64,000 nt of DNA from Aphanomyces cochlioides (Eukaryota > Oomycota > Saprolegniomycetes > Saprolegniales > Verrucalvaceae), in NCBI GenBank assembly GCA_019828595.1, contig JAHQRK010000024.1:682001-746000 (forward strand), read 5' to 3'. Numbering within the stretch: position 1 is the stretch's first letter; every line of letters begins with the position of its first letter. Both the position numbers and the translations under genes were made by a program. Below the pieces are notes generated by a model. That model ran no database searches and was not told the origin of the DNA. It was given only the letters and a program-made list of their open reading frames with translations. This document shows positions 1 through 10,897 of the stretch, in pieces.

Positions 1-36
1 GTTCATACACAATGGTAGTCGCGTTAGATGTTTGTG

Positions 37-255
37 CTAAATCTAACTTTGAAAATTTGCCTGCTTGATGGCTTCATCCACGTCGGTGAGGCCCCAAATT
101 TCCCTATTTGCATGGAGGAACATTTGAGACTCGAAGTTCTGAGGCAATATGCCGCGGCGGCGATCACTGAGCGCAAACTTAGACAACGAAAAGAGTCGCT
201 CGCACATGTTTGAAGAAGGCTGTATGAAGTGGCAATCCATGAACGCATCGGCAGT
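37..255 (-). pseudogene. hAT transposase C-terminal (dimerisation domain) relic, copy 1
   Basis: On the minus strand an open frame reads ..DCHFIQPSSNMCERLFS.. followed by KFALSDRRRGILPQNFE and a MFLHANREIW block. Conserved S-N-x-x-E-R-L-F-S, a basic turn and a LxxN..LW ending are typical of the hAT-family C-terminal dimerisation region (established family knowledge). Only about 70 codons are present; no catalytic core, zinc finger or terminal repeats were found in the flanking sequence, and the left window edge cuts off the 3' side. A second relic with the same order of motifs lies at 40.5 kb. It is most likely a decayed transposon fragment; a domesticated fragment of a larger gene to the left cannot be excluded. 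Confidence 0.6.
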
Positions 256-932
256 ATCTTAAAACTGATATACTGTTATAATAAATAAATTGTTTGTTTA
301 TAAAGTATTAAAAGTATATATATTTTTTTGTCACGGTTCATAAATAAGTTATTTTCTGTCAAAAATAGATTGCTATTTAAATAGAATCAATTTTTCCCAG
401 GGTCTGCCTGAAACTATGAAACATCTCAAACTCCCAATATTCGCATCGATACTTCTGTCGCTTCTAGCTCAATAAGATAACCAGGCGATTCTATAGCAGT
501 TGTAATTGCCCATAGCCAAGACATGCAGCAAGTTTTCCACCACCGACAAAGAGGTGGTTCAGGTGACAATATATTACGCATTAAATATTTTTGACCAATA
601 AGAATGCTTTATTTAGAATAATTCGATAAATTCATCATTTGATTGGTGTAAAGTTATCGCTTGTCGCTTGATCGTTGTCCTTTCCTCTTCTCGCGCGCTT
701 TCTCCAACGACTCACGCCTCGCAGCTATACGAAGCCCATCACCTCTTCTTGCATGTGCCGTGGTAATATGGACGAGATGCTGGGCGAAGACGCGCCTGAA
801 TAAATGAACTTCAGACGTCTTATGCTGGCCGAGCAATGATTGGGGTCAGAGCCAAGTTTATCCGGATGAATTTTGGAGGGGGCGAAGATCTCCTGTTGAA
901 AATTGTCGACGACGACGACGTGAACAGAGACG
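256..932. other. AT-rich spacer with importin upstream region
   Basis: No supported gene. It contains two CCAAT-type boxes (595-599 as CCAAT, 642-646 as ATTGG) and one TCCGGA palindrome at 861-866, all upstream of the importin start at 933. Short open frames between 650 and 1075 on both strands are shadows or chance ORFs without recognisable motifs. Confidence 0.5.
861..866. promoter_or_regulatory. TCCGGA palindrome upstream of importin gene
   Basis: A single TATCCGGAT site about 70 bp before the importin start codon. The same hexamer occurs before four other housekeeping genes in this window, usually two or three times. Function as a transcription-factor site is inferred from position only. 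Confidence 0.35.
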
Positions 933-3900
933 ATGGACATGCCAACCCTTCACAGCATCTTGCTGCATACGTTCAGCACGGACGCAGAGGCAAGAAAAGC
1001 CGCAGAAGAAGCGATCGGCAGCCTGCACACGGTGCGCGGATCGATCGTTCTCCTTGTCCAGCTTCTCTCGAGTGATGACGTCCAACGAGAGATTCGACAA
1101 GCTGGTGCCATTTCGCTCAAGAACATTGTTCAGAAACATTGGGGACCCATGGATGGGCATGACGAGCAACATGAAGTGCCCGTGTCGGCGTTTCCAGACC
1201 CAGACAAGGAAGAATACCGCGCGTTCATATTGGAGGGCCTGTTTGCCTCACACGATAATTCGATTCAAGCGCTCTTGGTTGAATGCGTGAGTCTCATTGC
1301 GCGTCAAGACTTCCCGGTAGAGTCCTCATATTTTGATGGAGTATTGACTGTGTATATAGGAGAAATGGCCTCATTTAGTCGAGCAAATTTGCACAACGAT
1401 TCAATCTGGACAACCTCATCGCATCATTAATGTAAGTCTCGTCTAGCCCTCTCGTGAGAAAATTCATGCCTTCCAGGCTTTGCTGGCGCTTCGAAAGCTT
1501 GTGAAAATCTACGAGTACAAGCCTTCACACGTACATCTCCGATATTTTAGCTTTTTCTTACTCGTTTGTAGCAACGCGAGACGTTGAACACGATCGTCGC
1601 CATGACATTTCCATTGCTTCGAACCATGCTCCAGCAACTTGTCACGTACGTTTGACGTTCTTCGTTCTTCATCTCAATGACTCATCCTGGGTAGAAATCC
1701 ATCTCTGGAAGCTGGACACATGGTCCATTTGATTACCAAAGTCTTTTGGTCGTGCATGCAATGCTCTTTGCCGCCATTTTTAACTCTTGAGGAAATTGGT
1801 GCATGGCTGGAACTGTACAAGCTCTTGCTGACCAAGCCTGTCGTCGACACGCCCGCTGTGGAACGTCATGACGTCATGGACGAAGACGAGATTGACGACT
1901 TGGCGATGCGAAATCCATGGTGGAAAGCCAAGAAATGGACGCTTCAGATTATTTGCCGCTTTTACAATGTCTACGCCAACCCCAAGCATGGCACGTCGAC
2001 GCCAGAATTGAGCGCATTCTTTCGAAACCATGTCGCGCCACATTTACTCGTCGCGGTGCTTGAAACACTTAGCCTTCGGCCACAGCATCAAATATGCCCC
2101 GATCGCATCGTCCAGCTCTGTCTTCTGTACTTGCAAGAAGCGATTCTGTCAGCGTCGGCGTACAAACAACTGCAGCCCCATTTGGACTTTGTGCTTTTCA
2201 AAGTTATCCATCCATTGCTGACGTTGACGCGACGCGACTTGGAGCTCTTGGCATCCGATCCACACGAATACATTCGTCGATCGAGCGATGTCTTGGGCGA
2301 ATACCTCAACCCTGTGTGTGCGGCCGAGGCGCTGCTCTTGGATTTGTGCACGAAGCGCGGCAAAGACTGTGTTGTCCAAGTCCTGGCCTTCTACCAAACG
2401 TTGCTCCTTCCAGCGCCAGAGACGGATGCGCAGTGGCTCGACAAGGAAGCTGCTCTTCACGCGCTCTGTGCGCTTGATTCTTTCCTGACGATCTCACCGA
2501 CCCATCAATCACAGATGGAATCGATCGTCTTGGCCCATGTCCTGCCGTCGTTTCAAAATCCAAGGCCGTTCATCCGTCTCCGCGCCGTCAAAATGCTGTC
2601 GAGGAATTACATGACGAAGCTTGTCTTTGCCGACACGACCATGGTTGCGATCGTCTCGCATTTACTCCAGTGCTTGCAAGATGTGGACCTGGTCGTGCGT
2701 ATTGAAGCCGCCAAGAGCTTTCGCCACATTGTCTTGTATGCGCCATCGACAATTGTTTTGGACACATTGCGACCACAATTACCCAGCGTCCTGGATCAAT
2801 TCTTCAAGATTCTAGACGACGTCGGGGTCGGCGACGAAGTTGTCTTGGCGCTCGAGCAGCTCATTGATTCCTTCTGCGACGAAATGGCGCCGTACGCTGT
2901 CCAGCTTGTTGTGCGATTGACGCAGCGATTCCGTCAATGCCTTGACAAAGAAGCCGATGATGAAGATGGCGCCGGGGACGAAGCGAGTTTCACCGCTGCG
3001 TCGTGCCTCGATACGATCAACACGATCCTCATGAGCATCTACAATCAGCCAACGCTCTTTGAACCGCTCATTGAGACGCTCGTGCCGACGCTCCACCAGC
3101 TGCTGGTCTCCGATGCGTACTTGGACTTCATTGAGTCTGCGCTGGACATTGTCAAGTCGATTGCGTTCTACAGCGGCGGTGGTAGCGGCAATCCCTGCAG
3201 TGCGATACATCCAAAGGTGTGGGCGCTGTTTCCAACGCTCTTTCGCGGTGCTGACGTGTGGGGATCTGAGTACATGCATCCTCTTGTCGTTGTGCTCTAC
3301 GCGCTGATCGGACGCGATGCCAATGGCTTCTTGGCTGCTGTCTTCCAGGTTAAATTGCCCGACGGAACGCTCAAACGCGTGCGATACATTGAGTTGGTGT
3401 ACAACATGGTGCGCAAGCTGCTCCACCGCGACGTGATTGAAGACAGCGACGATGTCTGGGGCGCTTGTGCGATTTTGGACTGCGTGCTGCAAAACTGTGA
3501 CGGCGTCGACGTGTTTGTCCCTCCGGCGCTTCAGCTCGTCTGCTTTCGCTTGAGTCGCACGCCGACAACGCAGACGCAGGAGATGACGTACTTGATCTCG
3601 GTCACTCTCTCGGCATTGCGGTACAACGCGCGATTGACGCTGAGTGTCCTCGACAAGATGAAGATCGTCGACCCGATCGTCCAGTCGCTTGTTCGAAGCG
3701 CCGACATGCGGTCGACGTACGCTGACCAAAAGATTTACGTCTTGGGCATCATGGCTCTCCTCGCGCTGCCACTGGAAGACCTCGAAGTGCATGTTCAGGT
3801 ATAAAACCGCGACGAAGTTGGACGATGACGAGTGTAGGCCCCGATCATTAATGCATTGCTGGTCAAAGTTGTCCAGAAGATCCACGAGATTATCGTCCGA

Positions 3901-4472
3901 TCGCATCAAGCGCGAGAAGCTTCCCAGCAACAACACACAGGAGCGGCGGCACCGCAGTCCGAGAAAACCCTCGAAGCGCTCATTCATCAAGGCGGCTATG
4001 CTTCCGACGAAGATGCCGACACGACTCTTCCTGAAGACTACGATCCCTCCATGTTCGACTTGCAGGTATGTTTTCATGCGATGGATTTCTTGGTGGCTCA
4101 TGAGGTTGGATTGCAGCACAAGCATGGCGCCTACGAGGACGACGACGACAAGGAATACTACAGTCGGATAGATAGCTTGGATGAAATCGCCGTCTTCCTC
4201 GACACAGTTCATGGTGCGTCCATCTCTCTACCTGCAGATCGTCAATGCTCGTCGTAGCTCTCAAGGAAACACAGCCAAGGACATGGCAAGCCCTTGGACT
4301 TGGAACCAACCAAGAATTCCATCAAACGTGTGAGGTACTGAGTCCATGTGCTCATCAACTCGAAACTCATGCGTCTGCTTTCAATACGTAGGTCTTTGCT
4401 GGAGAATTGCGCCGACGACAAGAGCAAGCACAACGTGCTGAGCAACAACACAGCCATGAAGGAGAAGAATAA
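933..4472 (+). CDS. Importin-7/8-like nuclear transport receptor (importin-beta family)
   Basis: Nine exons: 933-1316, 1360-1431, 1477-1530, 1572-1645, 1695-3798, 3838-4065, 4117-4213, 4258-4334 and 4392-4472, giving about 1,056 aa, close to the roughly 1,040 aa of animal importin-7. All introns are GT-AG and 39-57 bp. The N-terminus has the importin-beta N-terminal (RanGTP-binding) fold signature with RQAGAISLKNIVQKHW. Downstream blocks DFP-EKWPHLVEQI, WWKAKKW and DPHEYIRRSSDVLGEY match the importin-7/8 HEAT-repeat solenoid, and the C-terminus has the family's acidic stretch followed by a Q/R-rich tail. Role (family knowledge): imports ribosomal proteins, histones and other cargo into the nucleus. 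The start was chosen because the importin N-terminal motif begins there. The 3' end converges on the HAD gene with a 13-bp gap between stops. The least certain boundaries are the last three introns. Confidence 0.9.
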
Positions 4473-4485
4473 ATGGATAAATATG

Positions 4486-5181
4486 TTAGATGGAAATGTC
4501 TCGAAGGACTTCTCGTGAAAGAATCAAGTCGAGGTGGTCTGGGTGCGAACACAAGTGGGATAGATACGTCGACAGGAGCTTGAGCTGCTGCACCATGTCG
4601 ACAATGGTCGGTTGATCGACCAATTTGACAGACTTGGTCTTTGTGCGCGGCAGTCGCGTCGGGACAACTTGAACGGCTTGTCGCTCGTACTGTGAGTCAC
4701 CAATTGACACGATATGTCGCGTTTCGCAACCGGCATCGCTGCTAAAATGTTGCTTCAGCTCTGCTACAAAGCACGCTGTTTTCCACTCCTGCATCGGGCA
4801 CTTGGCTTCATACAATGCTCGCGCGGATACAATGCGCAGGGATGTCACGAGGGGGTACAAACATGGCATGAATCGTTTGCATGACCTTTCGACCCACCCG
4901 TCTTCGCCATTGGTAACGATCCACACTGTTCGATGGGCGTCTTTACACGCGAGGAGGAAGATTTGAATGTGTTGGGTGAGGCGATCCATCAGTGCTTCAT
5001 CCGCCGTCGTCAAGGGTTGCTGGAAATCGTCGATGGAGTATCCTTTGGTTGACAAGTAGGCGTTTGGGAAAAGCGTGTCGTCCCAGTCGAGCAAGATGAC
5101 AGTCGATGGGACCCGCATTGCGCTTGGGCTCGGACTATGCGGTACCGAAACCGGAGGTTGAGCGAGCGTCGGTCCGCGCAT
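4486..5181 (-). CDS. HAD-like phosphatase family protein, intronless
   Basis: A 231-aa single-exon ORF. Residues 32-36 are DWDDT, matching the haloacid-dehalogenase motif I (DxDxT, nucleophile Asp32, acid/base Asp34). VTNG near 89-92 fits motif II, a lysine near 133 could be motif III, and IGDSQYER at 160-167 resembles motif IV (GDxxxD/E). Proteins of this type hydrolyse phosphate esters via a phospho-aspartate; the substrate cannot be told from sequence. An alternative start is Met22 (5118), just before the core, since residues 1-21 are low-complexity and Pro-rich. A CCAAT box lies at 5263-5267, about 80 bp upstream. The gene converges with the importin gene. Confidence 0.75.
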   Translation of the reverse strand: MRGPTLAQPPVSVPHSPSPSAMRVPSTVILLDWDDTLFPNAYLSTKGYSIDDFQQPLTTADEALMDRLTQHIQIFLLACKDAHRTVWIVTNGEDGWVERSCKRFMPCLYPLVTSLRIVSARALYEAKCPMQEWKTACFVAELKQHFSSDAGCETRHIVSIGDSQYERQAVQVVPTRLPRTKTKSVKLVDQPTIVDMVQQLKLLSTYLSHLCSHPDHLDLILSREVLRDISI

Positions 5182-6218
5182 GTGATGGAAGTGGCACTTT
5201 TCTTTTTGGGGTTTGATGCTTTTGGGTTCCGCCAGCAGAGTTGCAGTTGAAGTTGGCTCGGACCAATCAATATGGCTACTATAAAATATTTCCTTTTCAT
5301 TGGAGAATTGAAAATATTCTAATGCAATCTTTTTATTTGTAATTGTATTTTTATCGAATTAAATGTCGTTATTTATCTTTAATTTACTTCATTGGCTAAT
5401 AATATTCTCTTTTTTGACCAATCAAAATGTACGTCAATGGCCACCAGTGTCCCAGTGAGAAGATCAGCTCCATGAAGCGTCCTGGATGTTCATCTTTCCA
5501 GCATGGCGTGCGCCAGGAGAGTCAGTCCTATGCAAAACTTTGACTGAATAGTGTAGGTCTGTCGGCTGTACAGTACTCACGGAACGCAGGCAGCGGTTGG
5601 ACACGTATTCTATTTCAGAATCCAGCTTCTATGTTCCGCCTCGTGGATCTCTGTGCAGAGGAGACCGCTCCTTGTCGCTTTGGTCGACATCTCCGGACGA
5701 GAAGATGTGCCGCTGTGTGTGCTGGTTGGACGTTGTCAGATCTAACGACAGATGTAACCTAATGCATGGTTATGCATAGCCAGGCACATCTAAGAACGCT
5801 ATCAGCATGGTCCAATCACACGACGAGCAACTTGAGTCGGATGCGAAACGAGAAGCACATGGAGGTGCAAGTGACTCACGCTGCCTGACTATGACGCTCT
5901 TTCGGACAGAGGATCTTCTTTGTGCTGACAACGAACGACCAGATGTTCCTCGCGTTCCTCTCGCAGCCAGCACAAAGTAACGTCGCTGGTGGACACAATG
6001 ATATGGTCACTATTTCGTTGTCGCTGCCTATTGATTTATATGGTGAATATCTTTATCCCTCTATTTAAGGATTGCTTAAAATAGTGACAATACAATTTCG
6101 CCGACTATTTCGAATTAGTGACTACAGTTCAGGCACTGAAAATGTCTTCAACTGAGGGACATGAAATGTATTGCGTTTTGATTGGTCGAAATTTATTAAG
6201 ATTTTTGGCGCCAGTTCG
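5182..6218. other. Divergent intergenic region
   Basis: About 1 kb between the divergently transcribed HAD gene and the IQ-like gene. It is AT-rich near both genes. CCAAT-type boxes lie at 5263-5267, 5418-5422 and 6181-6185 (ATTGG). Short ORFs at 5597-5779 (+) and 5770-5973 (-) have no family features and are not supported. Confidence 0.45.
6181..6214 (+). promoter_or_regulatory. CCAAT box plus E2F-like TTTTGGCGCC
   Basis: ATTGGTC at 6181-6187 is followed by TTTTTGGCGCC near 6202-6212, immediately before the start at 6219. The same pairing of an ATTGG/CCAAT box with a TTT(S)GCGCC box is seen before the RWDD2-like and UTP13 genes. Promoter role is inferred from position and similarity to known CCAAT and E2F sites. 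Confidence 0.35.
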
Positions 6219-7843
6219 ATGAAAGATCTTGCGCAACGTCATGAAGATCCAAGACTGAGCCCGAGGAGATCTATAATCTGGCAAAGCAGACTCGATGGAT
6301 CCCCACGACGAAGCACAGGTGATATGAACCTTCGAGGTATCATCGTTGCTTTTTCTGTCATCTCACACTTCTCGCCAAGGTGACAGGGAGTTGACATCAC
6401 CACGACGAAGAGATGATTCCCAATATTATGGTGAGCACTCGACGCGATTTCGTGTGTGGACACGTCTTGAATTAGACACACACGACGGTGATATGATACG
6501 CCTCGAACCCTCGCGAAAGATGTCAAGAGTCTCCGTGGAATATAACCGGCCTGCTCGACAGATAAAGCACGGACGGCTAGCTCACTTGGGAACACAACAC
6601 ATTCTACGAGACTGGGCTGCGCGAGTGATTCAGGTAAATCTGGTTTACCGATATGCCATCATGGTATGTCTTTTAGTCGCGATACTCCCATCACAAGAAA
6701 AGGAGGACAGCCAAGCAACGGAAAGTATTCCATGCAACTGCTCCCAAGGTCATGGACGTGCTCATAGCTGAGTACATTCGATGCGATTTCATTCCAGATA
6801 TCCTGATCAATATCCTCACTACCGAGGAGGAAGAGTATGAGGTACAAATAGTCTTCCAGACATCTGTCATGTTTGATAGACTATGTCGCCACACGAAAAA
6901 GTGATCAGTGCCTTCTACTCCTGTCTTGTCACCGACGTCACCAAGGAACTTGTGATTGAAATCGTCAAAGTAAGTGAAGATATGACCAGTTGAAACACTC
7001 AAATACAACAGGGAATGGTCCAGACACTGGTAGATGCCTATTTCCATGACGCAGCGGCAGCGCATCATGCAAACCCATGGACAAAGCTGACAGAGAGTTT
7101 TATTACCGAGTGGATCCAACCCGTGATCAGAGAGATTGTCCTAGCAAGTATATCTCGACGCATACCATGACTAGAAATGACTGACAAAGTCTTCTAGGTG
7201 TGAGCGACTTGGTGGAATCGTATTTTGCTCTGCAGAAACAAGCAACCGTGTTTGATGGACTTGTTGATTGCATGATTGTCGAAACTGCATCACAAAGTAA
7301 GAAAGACATGACGATTGAAGGTTGCAATCACGTCATGATCCAAGAGGTACTTTGCAACAACGACATGAAGATCTGAGTTCTTTTAGACCACAACCAAACT
7401 GTTGCACGACATGGCACTCGAAGAGTTCACGAACGCCAAGACCTTGCGAGAGCACTCAATCCAGTCTCAAGAACTGAGCTTGATTTCTCAAGCATCCGAT
7501 CCAATTGTGGACCATGCAATTCTTCAAGCACTACTGCAATTGATGGCACAGCGCGCTGATCGCATCGCCTTCAAAGTAAGACTAAGTGATGGACAAACTT
7601 GATATCTCTACGTGGCAGGAAGCATGTGATCATACCTTCAGTTTTGTCTTGTTAAAGCACCTCCTTGGACTCCAGCATTGCGCGGCTAATCAAGAAATCT
7701 CCGTCGCGTCAAGTGCAGTCTTGACTTCGTGCCACAATCGAATCATACAACATAACCTCTTTGCCATGCTCACAACCGACTTGTCGATCAAATTGGATGA
7801 GCTTGAAGCTGTCATTGATCGCAATGAGCTTGAAACTCCATGA
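6219..7843 (+). CDS. Unrecognised multi-exon protein with a possible IQ-like motif
   Basis: Nine exons inferred from frame continuity and GT-AG introns of 38-50 bp: 6219-6336, 6380-6430, 6476-6633, 6677-6841, 6880-6969, 7012-7147, 7198-7346, 7387-7575 and 7619-7843, giving about 426 aa. I do not recognise a family. The N-terminal 100 residues are Arg/Ser-rich. A W-AARVIQ block (about 103-109) followed by a basic HHKKRR run resembles the start of a calmodulin-binding IQ motif. The rest is predicted helical with recurring blocks such as VTKELVIEIVKGMVQ and IQPVIREIVLASVSDLV, which look like weak internal repeats. No signal peptide or membrane segment is evident. The start could instead be the in-frame ATG at 6171, but that overlaps the CCAAT box. 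The number of exons is the main uncertainty. Confidence 0.6.
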
Positions 7844-8756
7844 GTGCCACATCAGCTCCATGAAACCACTGACCTAGCGCTAACTCTGTCCACAAGAGAC
7901 ATTTGGGTGGTGTAGCTCATCGGACTCAATACGATACACAATCAGCGCAATTTGATCGAAATCCACGCGCAGGACTAGCTTCATGCGCCACGGCATTACC
8001 GTTGGTATTTCAATGAGATCCATGATGCTGCCAAGAGTGTTCTCGCCAATTTCTCCGACTTGAATATAGTAGTCCCTTGGTTTAATGACAAGTCTAAATC
8101 TTCAATATTTTTTTCATTTAAATTTTCTATGTATTGTAGTACTTCATATTATATTAGTGCAAACATGTCACTAAAACGAGGGAAACATACTTCTACCTCA
8201 CCCATACTGCAGGTTGAAGCTGGGTCATTTTTTGACATTGTACAAAACAGGTATTGACATTAACTCCCTCGCTTTAAGAACATCTTTAAACTGTTGTCGT
8301 AGAAATCTCCTTGTTTTTTCTTTCAATATCAGAGTGATGTCATTAAAACGAGGTTAGCTTTATAACATGGGTCAGCTGATCTCAAACGTGAACAGCGATG
8401 CGACCTGTCGCATAGTCTCATGCACGCAAAGCTTCGTGACTTAGAGCGCTATTCTGGCTTGGAAATGGTAGCGATCAGGCACGCTGGAGCGACTGGAGCC
8501 ATCTTGACGAGTTTCGTTGATGCATCTAGCCAATCAAAAACGCCAAACTGGAAATTCGCGAAATTTGATTGGTCGCAGGGAAATAGAATGAAGCAAAGTC
8601 GCATGATCGGTTTCTGAAAATGAATACTTTAACTTGAAGATTGTATGGATCTATTCTGAAAATAATTTGAAAAAAGATTATTTGACTTGGATTCACTATG
8701 TAACCCTATACTCACTTGAAAAAATATCAATAAACTTGAGTGTGCAACGAAAAGCC
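7844..8756. other. Intergenic region with short direct repeat
   Basis: No supported gene. A 17-bp direct repeat (ATGTCAYTAAAACGAGG) occurs near 8165-8181 and 8336-8352 with one mismatch. CCAAT-type boxes at 8530-8534 (CCAAT) and 8568-8572 (ATTGG) lie about 185-225 bp before the GNAT fusion gene. Small ORFs at 8060-8257 and 8420-8617 lack coding character. Confidence 0.4.
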
Positions 8757-10545
8757 ATGAAGACGATGACCAACCAAGCGACGACGACGACCGAAGCGCG
8801 CGTCGATCTCCGCGACGTGTTGGACGACAGCGTATCGTTCCATCTCGAATTTATCGAAGATACGAGAGCAAAGGAGCTCAAGTGGGTCCTATTTACTGAA
8901 GGTCGACGTGGGGCGATCGGCAAGCTCATTTTTACGATCGACCCGACGACCCAAGTTGCCCATGTCAAAGTAATTGATATCCAAGCCAAATATCGCCGTG
9001 TAGGCTTATCCAAAGTGCTCTTCTTGGCATGCATGGCCACACTAAAGAAGCGCAATGTCCATGAATTGACGCTAGAAGCTGAAGAAGACACACGACGGTA
9101 CGACATGGACACGCGATTCGGCGTCTTGACGATAACGTGATGTAGCCACCATAAACTTGTTGGCCTATATGAAGAATGGGGATTCTCCGTCAAACAGAAC
9201 GCCAAGATCCTCGTTCTCTACAACGATACAGAGAGCTTCCGCAAAGTACCAATGGCACTCTCTCTAACGTGCAAGCTGTTTGTGCCACTCGAACCGTCGA
9301 CCCACCAATCTTTCTGTATGATTTCGCTCCGCACGGTGGACGGCATGTTTGTCGTTGCGACAGAAGATGGCATGATTGACACAACGAAAGGAGCATCCCG
9401 TGACGTGTTTTGGCAGAGCTTGCTGCTAGGTGAAAACGAAACCAAAGGCAGCACAATTTGTCTTCGAAGTGCCTACGGCAAGTTTCTCTGCGTCGAACCT
9501 GTTGGCACTGTCCTGGCCGACCGCTTTGTCAATTCAACGTGGGAAACCTTCGATGTACTACCACATCCAACTGGCGGCGGTGTTGCTCTCCGAAGCTTCC
9601 ACGGCAATTTCTTGGGTCTTGATCCAAACAACGGCAGCTTAGCCATCTCATCAGATCCAGTTGCATGGGATGGAGACTCCATTGATCTTATGTGCAACAA
9701 GTCAAACGCAACCCCTCTTCATGTGAAGATTCTCCGCAAGCATCAGACGTTGGCCTTCAGCACGAGCCTCCAAAAACGATTTGAACGGCTCGATCATGCA
9801 AAGTTTACCATCGTCGAGGCGTGCCAGGCGCTCATGCAGCTCAATGGCGAGTCAACCCAAGTCCGAGAGAGCCGTATCTTGGCTCGATTGATCTCAGATG
9901 CTGAAACGTTGCGACGACAAGGCCACCCCGACTGGATTCAATTGATCGCATTCTTGTACGTTTCTCCTGGATAGTGTGCTGTAATGTTGTCGTAGGCGTG
10001 GATTGGGAATGCTGTTCCTCTTGTGGACTGATGACGACGCTATGGTGCTTCGAGGCATTTCCTTTGAACAGTGGATGGACCAAACGTCAACTTGGGTGTT
10101 GGGCCGACCAATTCCTGAGTCTGTTGGTCATGCTGGCTTGAATCAAACCAAGGATTCGACCCGCCAATATGAAATGCAAGGTGGCATGGCCCAAGCTGTG
10201 ATGCCGTGGACTCCAGATGAATACTTGTATCGTGTGTTGCAAGGCAATGGCACGTCTCTCCCAACGGAAGCGATCGATATTGTCCGCTTTCAATCGTGCC
10301 ATCCATGGTATCTCCACGACGAATACGCAGACATGGCGGGCGTGGACGATCTTGACACGAAAGAACTGGTACGTTGAGCTTGTTTTGTCCTGTCCTAATT
10401 TTGTTGCGACTTGCAGCTCTTTGAATTGCATTCAGACCGACAAATCCCCACTGCCGAAGCGCTTGCGAATGTTGCGGTTGAGGATCTCTTGCCGCATTAC
10501 CTTGATCTCTCGGCCAAGTACTTGCCGCAAGTCATGCAATGGTGA
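8757..10545 (+). CDS. GNAT-like acetyltransferase domain fused to a fascin-like beta-trefoil domain
   Basis: Four exons (8757-9097, 9146-9955, 9996-10368, 10417-10545) encode about 550 aa. Residues about 25-145 resemble a GCN5-related N-acetyltransferase: an acetyl-CoA motif region YRRVGLSKVLF (79-89) and the C-terminal KLVGLYEEWGFSV (117-129), which spans the intron. The usual R-x-x-G-x-G/A ends in Ser here, so activity is not assured. Residues about 150-280 carry beta-trefoil repeats of fascin/actin-crosslinking type: LRSAYGKFLCVEP (221-233) and LRSFHGNFLGLDP (262-274). The C-terminal 250 residues are conserved-looking but unassigned. The frame runs unbroken from one domain into the other within exon 2, so the fusion is not an artefact of joining two ORFs. 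Substrate and partners are unknown. Confidence 0.75.
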
Positions 10546-10897
10546 TCCCGATGTTGTGTTTAATTTAAGGCATAGTGTTTTAAAAAGCCTAAACTTGTGT
10601 GTGTATATGTCGATTTGTATACTGATTTTATTTTATTTTTTATAATAACTGTTCAGAGTCAACGGTGGAGACGCATACAAACCTCATGATGAACTCAAGG
10701 CAGCATACATGAATATTTTAAATGCATTTAAAATAGGATCTCAGTCCTTTATTAGTGGCACATTGTCTTTTAAAAATTATTCTGAAAGAGCAAAATTATC
10801 CGGATCTAGTGATTTTCCGGATACCAGATTGCCTAGTGTCTGGATAACGAGATTTCGTCCGGATGTACGCTCAACTCCATTCATTCAAGACTGAAGC
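10546..10897. other. Intergenic region with TCCGGA cluster
   Basis: AT-rich spacer without a gene. Its 3' half contains three TCCGGA palindromes plus a TCTGGA variant, all within 100 bp of the next start codon. Confidence 0.5.
10799..10863. promoter_or_regulatory. Cluster of three TCCGGA palindromes
   Basis: Sites at 10799-10804, 10816-10821 and 10858-10863, with a TCTGGATAAC variant between them near 10840. They lie 35-99 bp upstream of the SRP54M-like gene. No CCAAT box is present in this spacer. Regulatory function is inferred. Confidence 0.4.

Noticed and set aside
659..682. CCGGA-poor stretch as a further promoter cluster
   Set aside because: Only CCAAT-type sites occur there, already reported.
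2812..4212. 466-codon open frame on the minus strand
   Set aside because: It is antisense to the importin exon, has no family motifs and follows from the low stop content of the coding strand.
7905..7976. tRNA-like start (GGTGGTGTAGCTCATCGG)
   Set aside because: The 5' half resembles an A box, but no B box with GGTTCGA spacing and no acceptor stem pairing could be found.
9176..9379. Separate ORF between the GNAT and trefoil frames
   Set aside because: Out of frame with the spliced gene; splicing 9098-9145 gives a continuous and motif-consistent protein.
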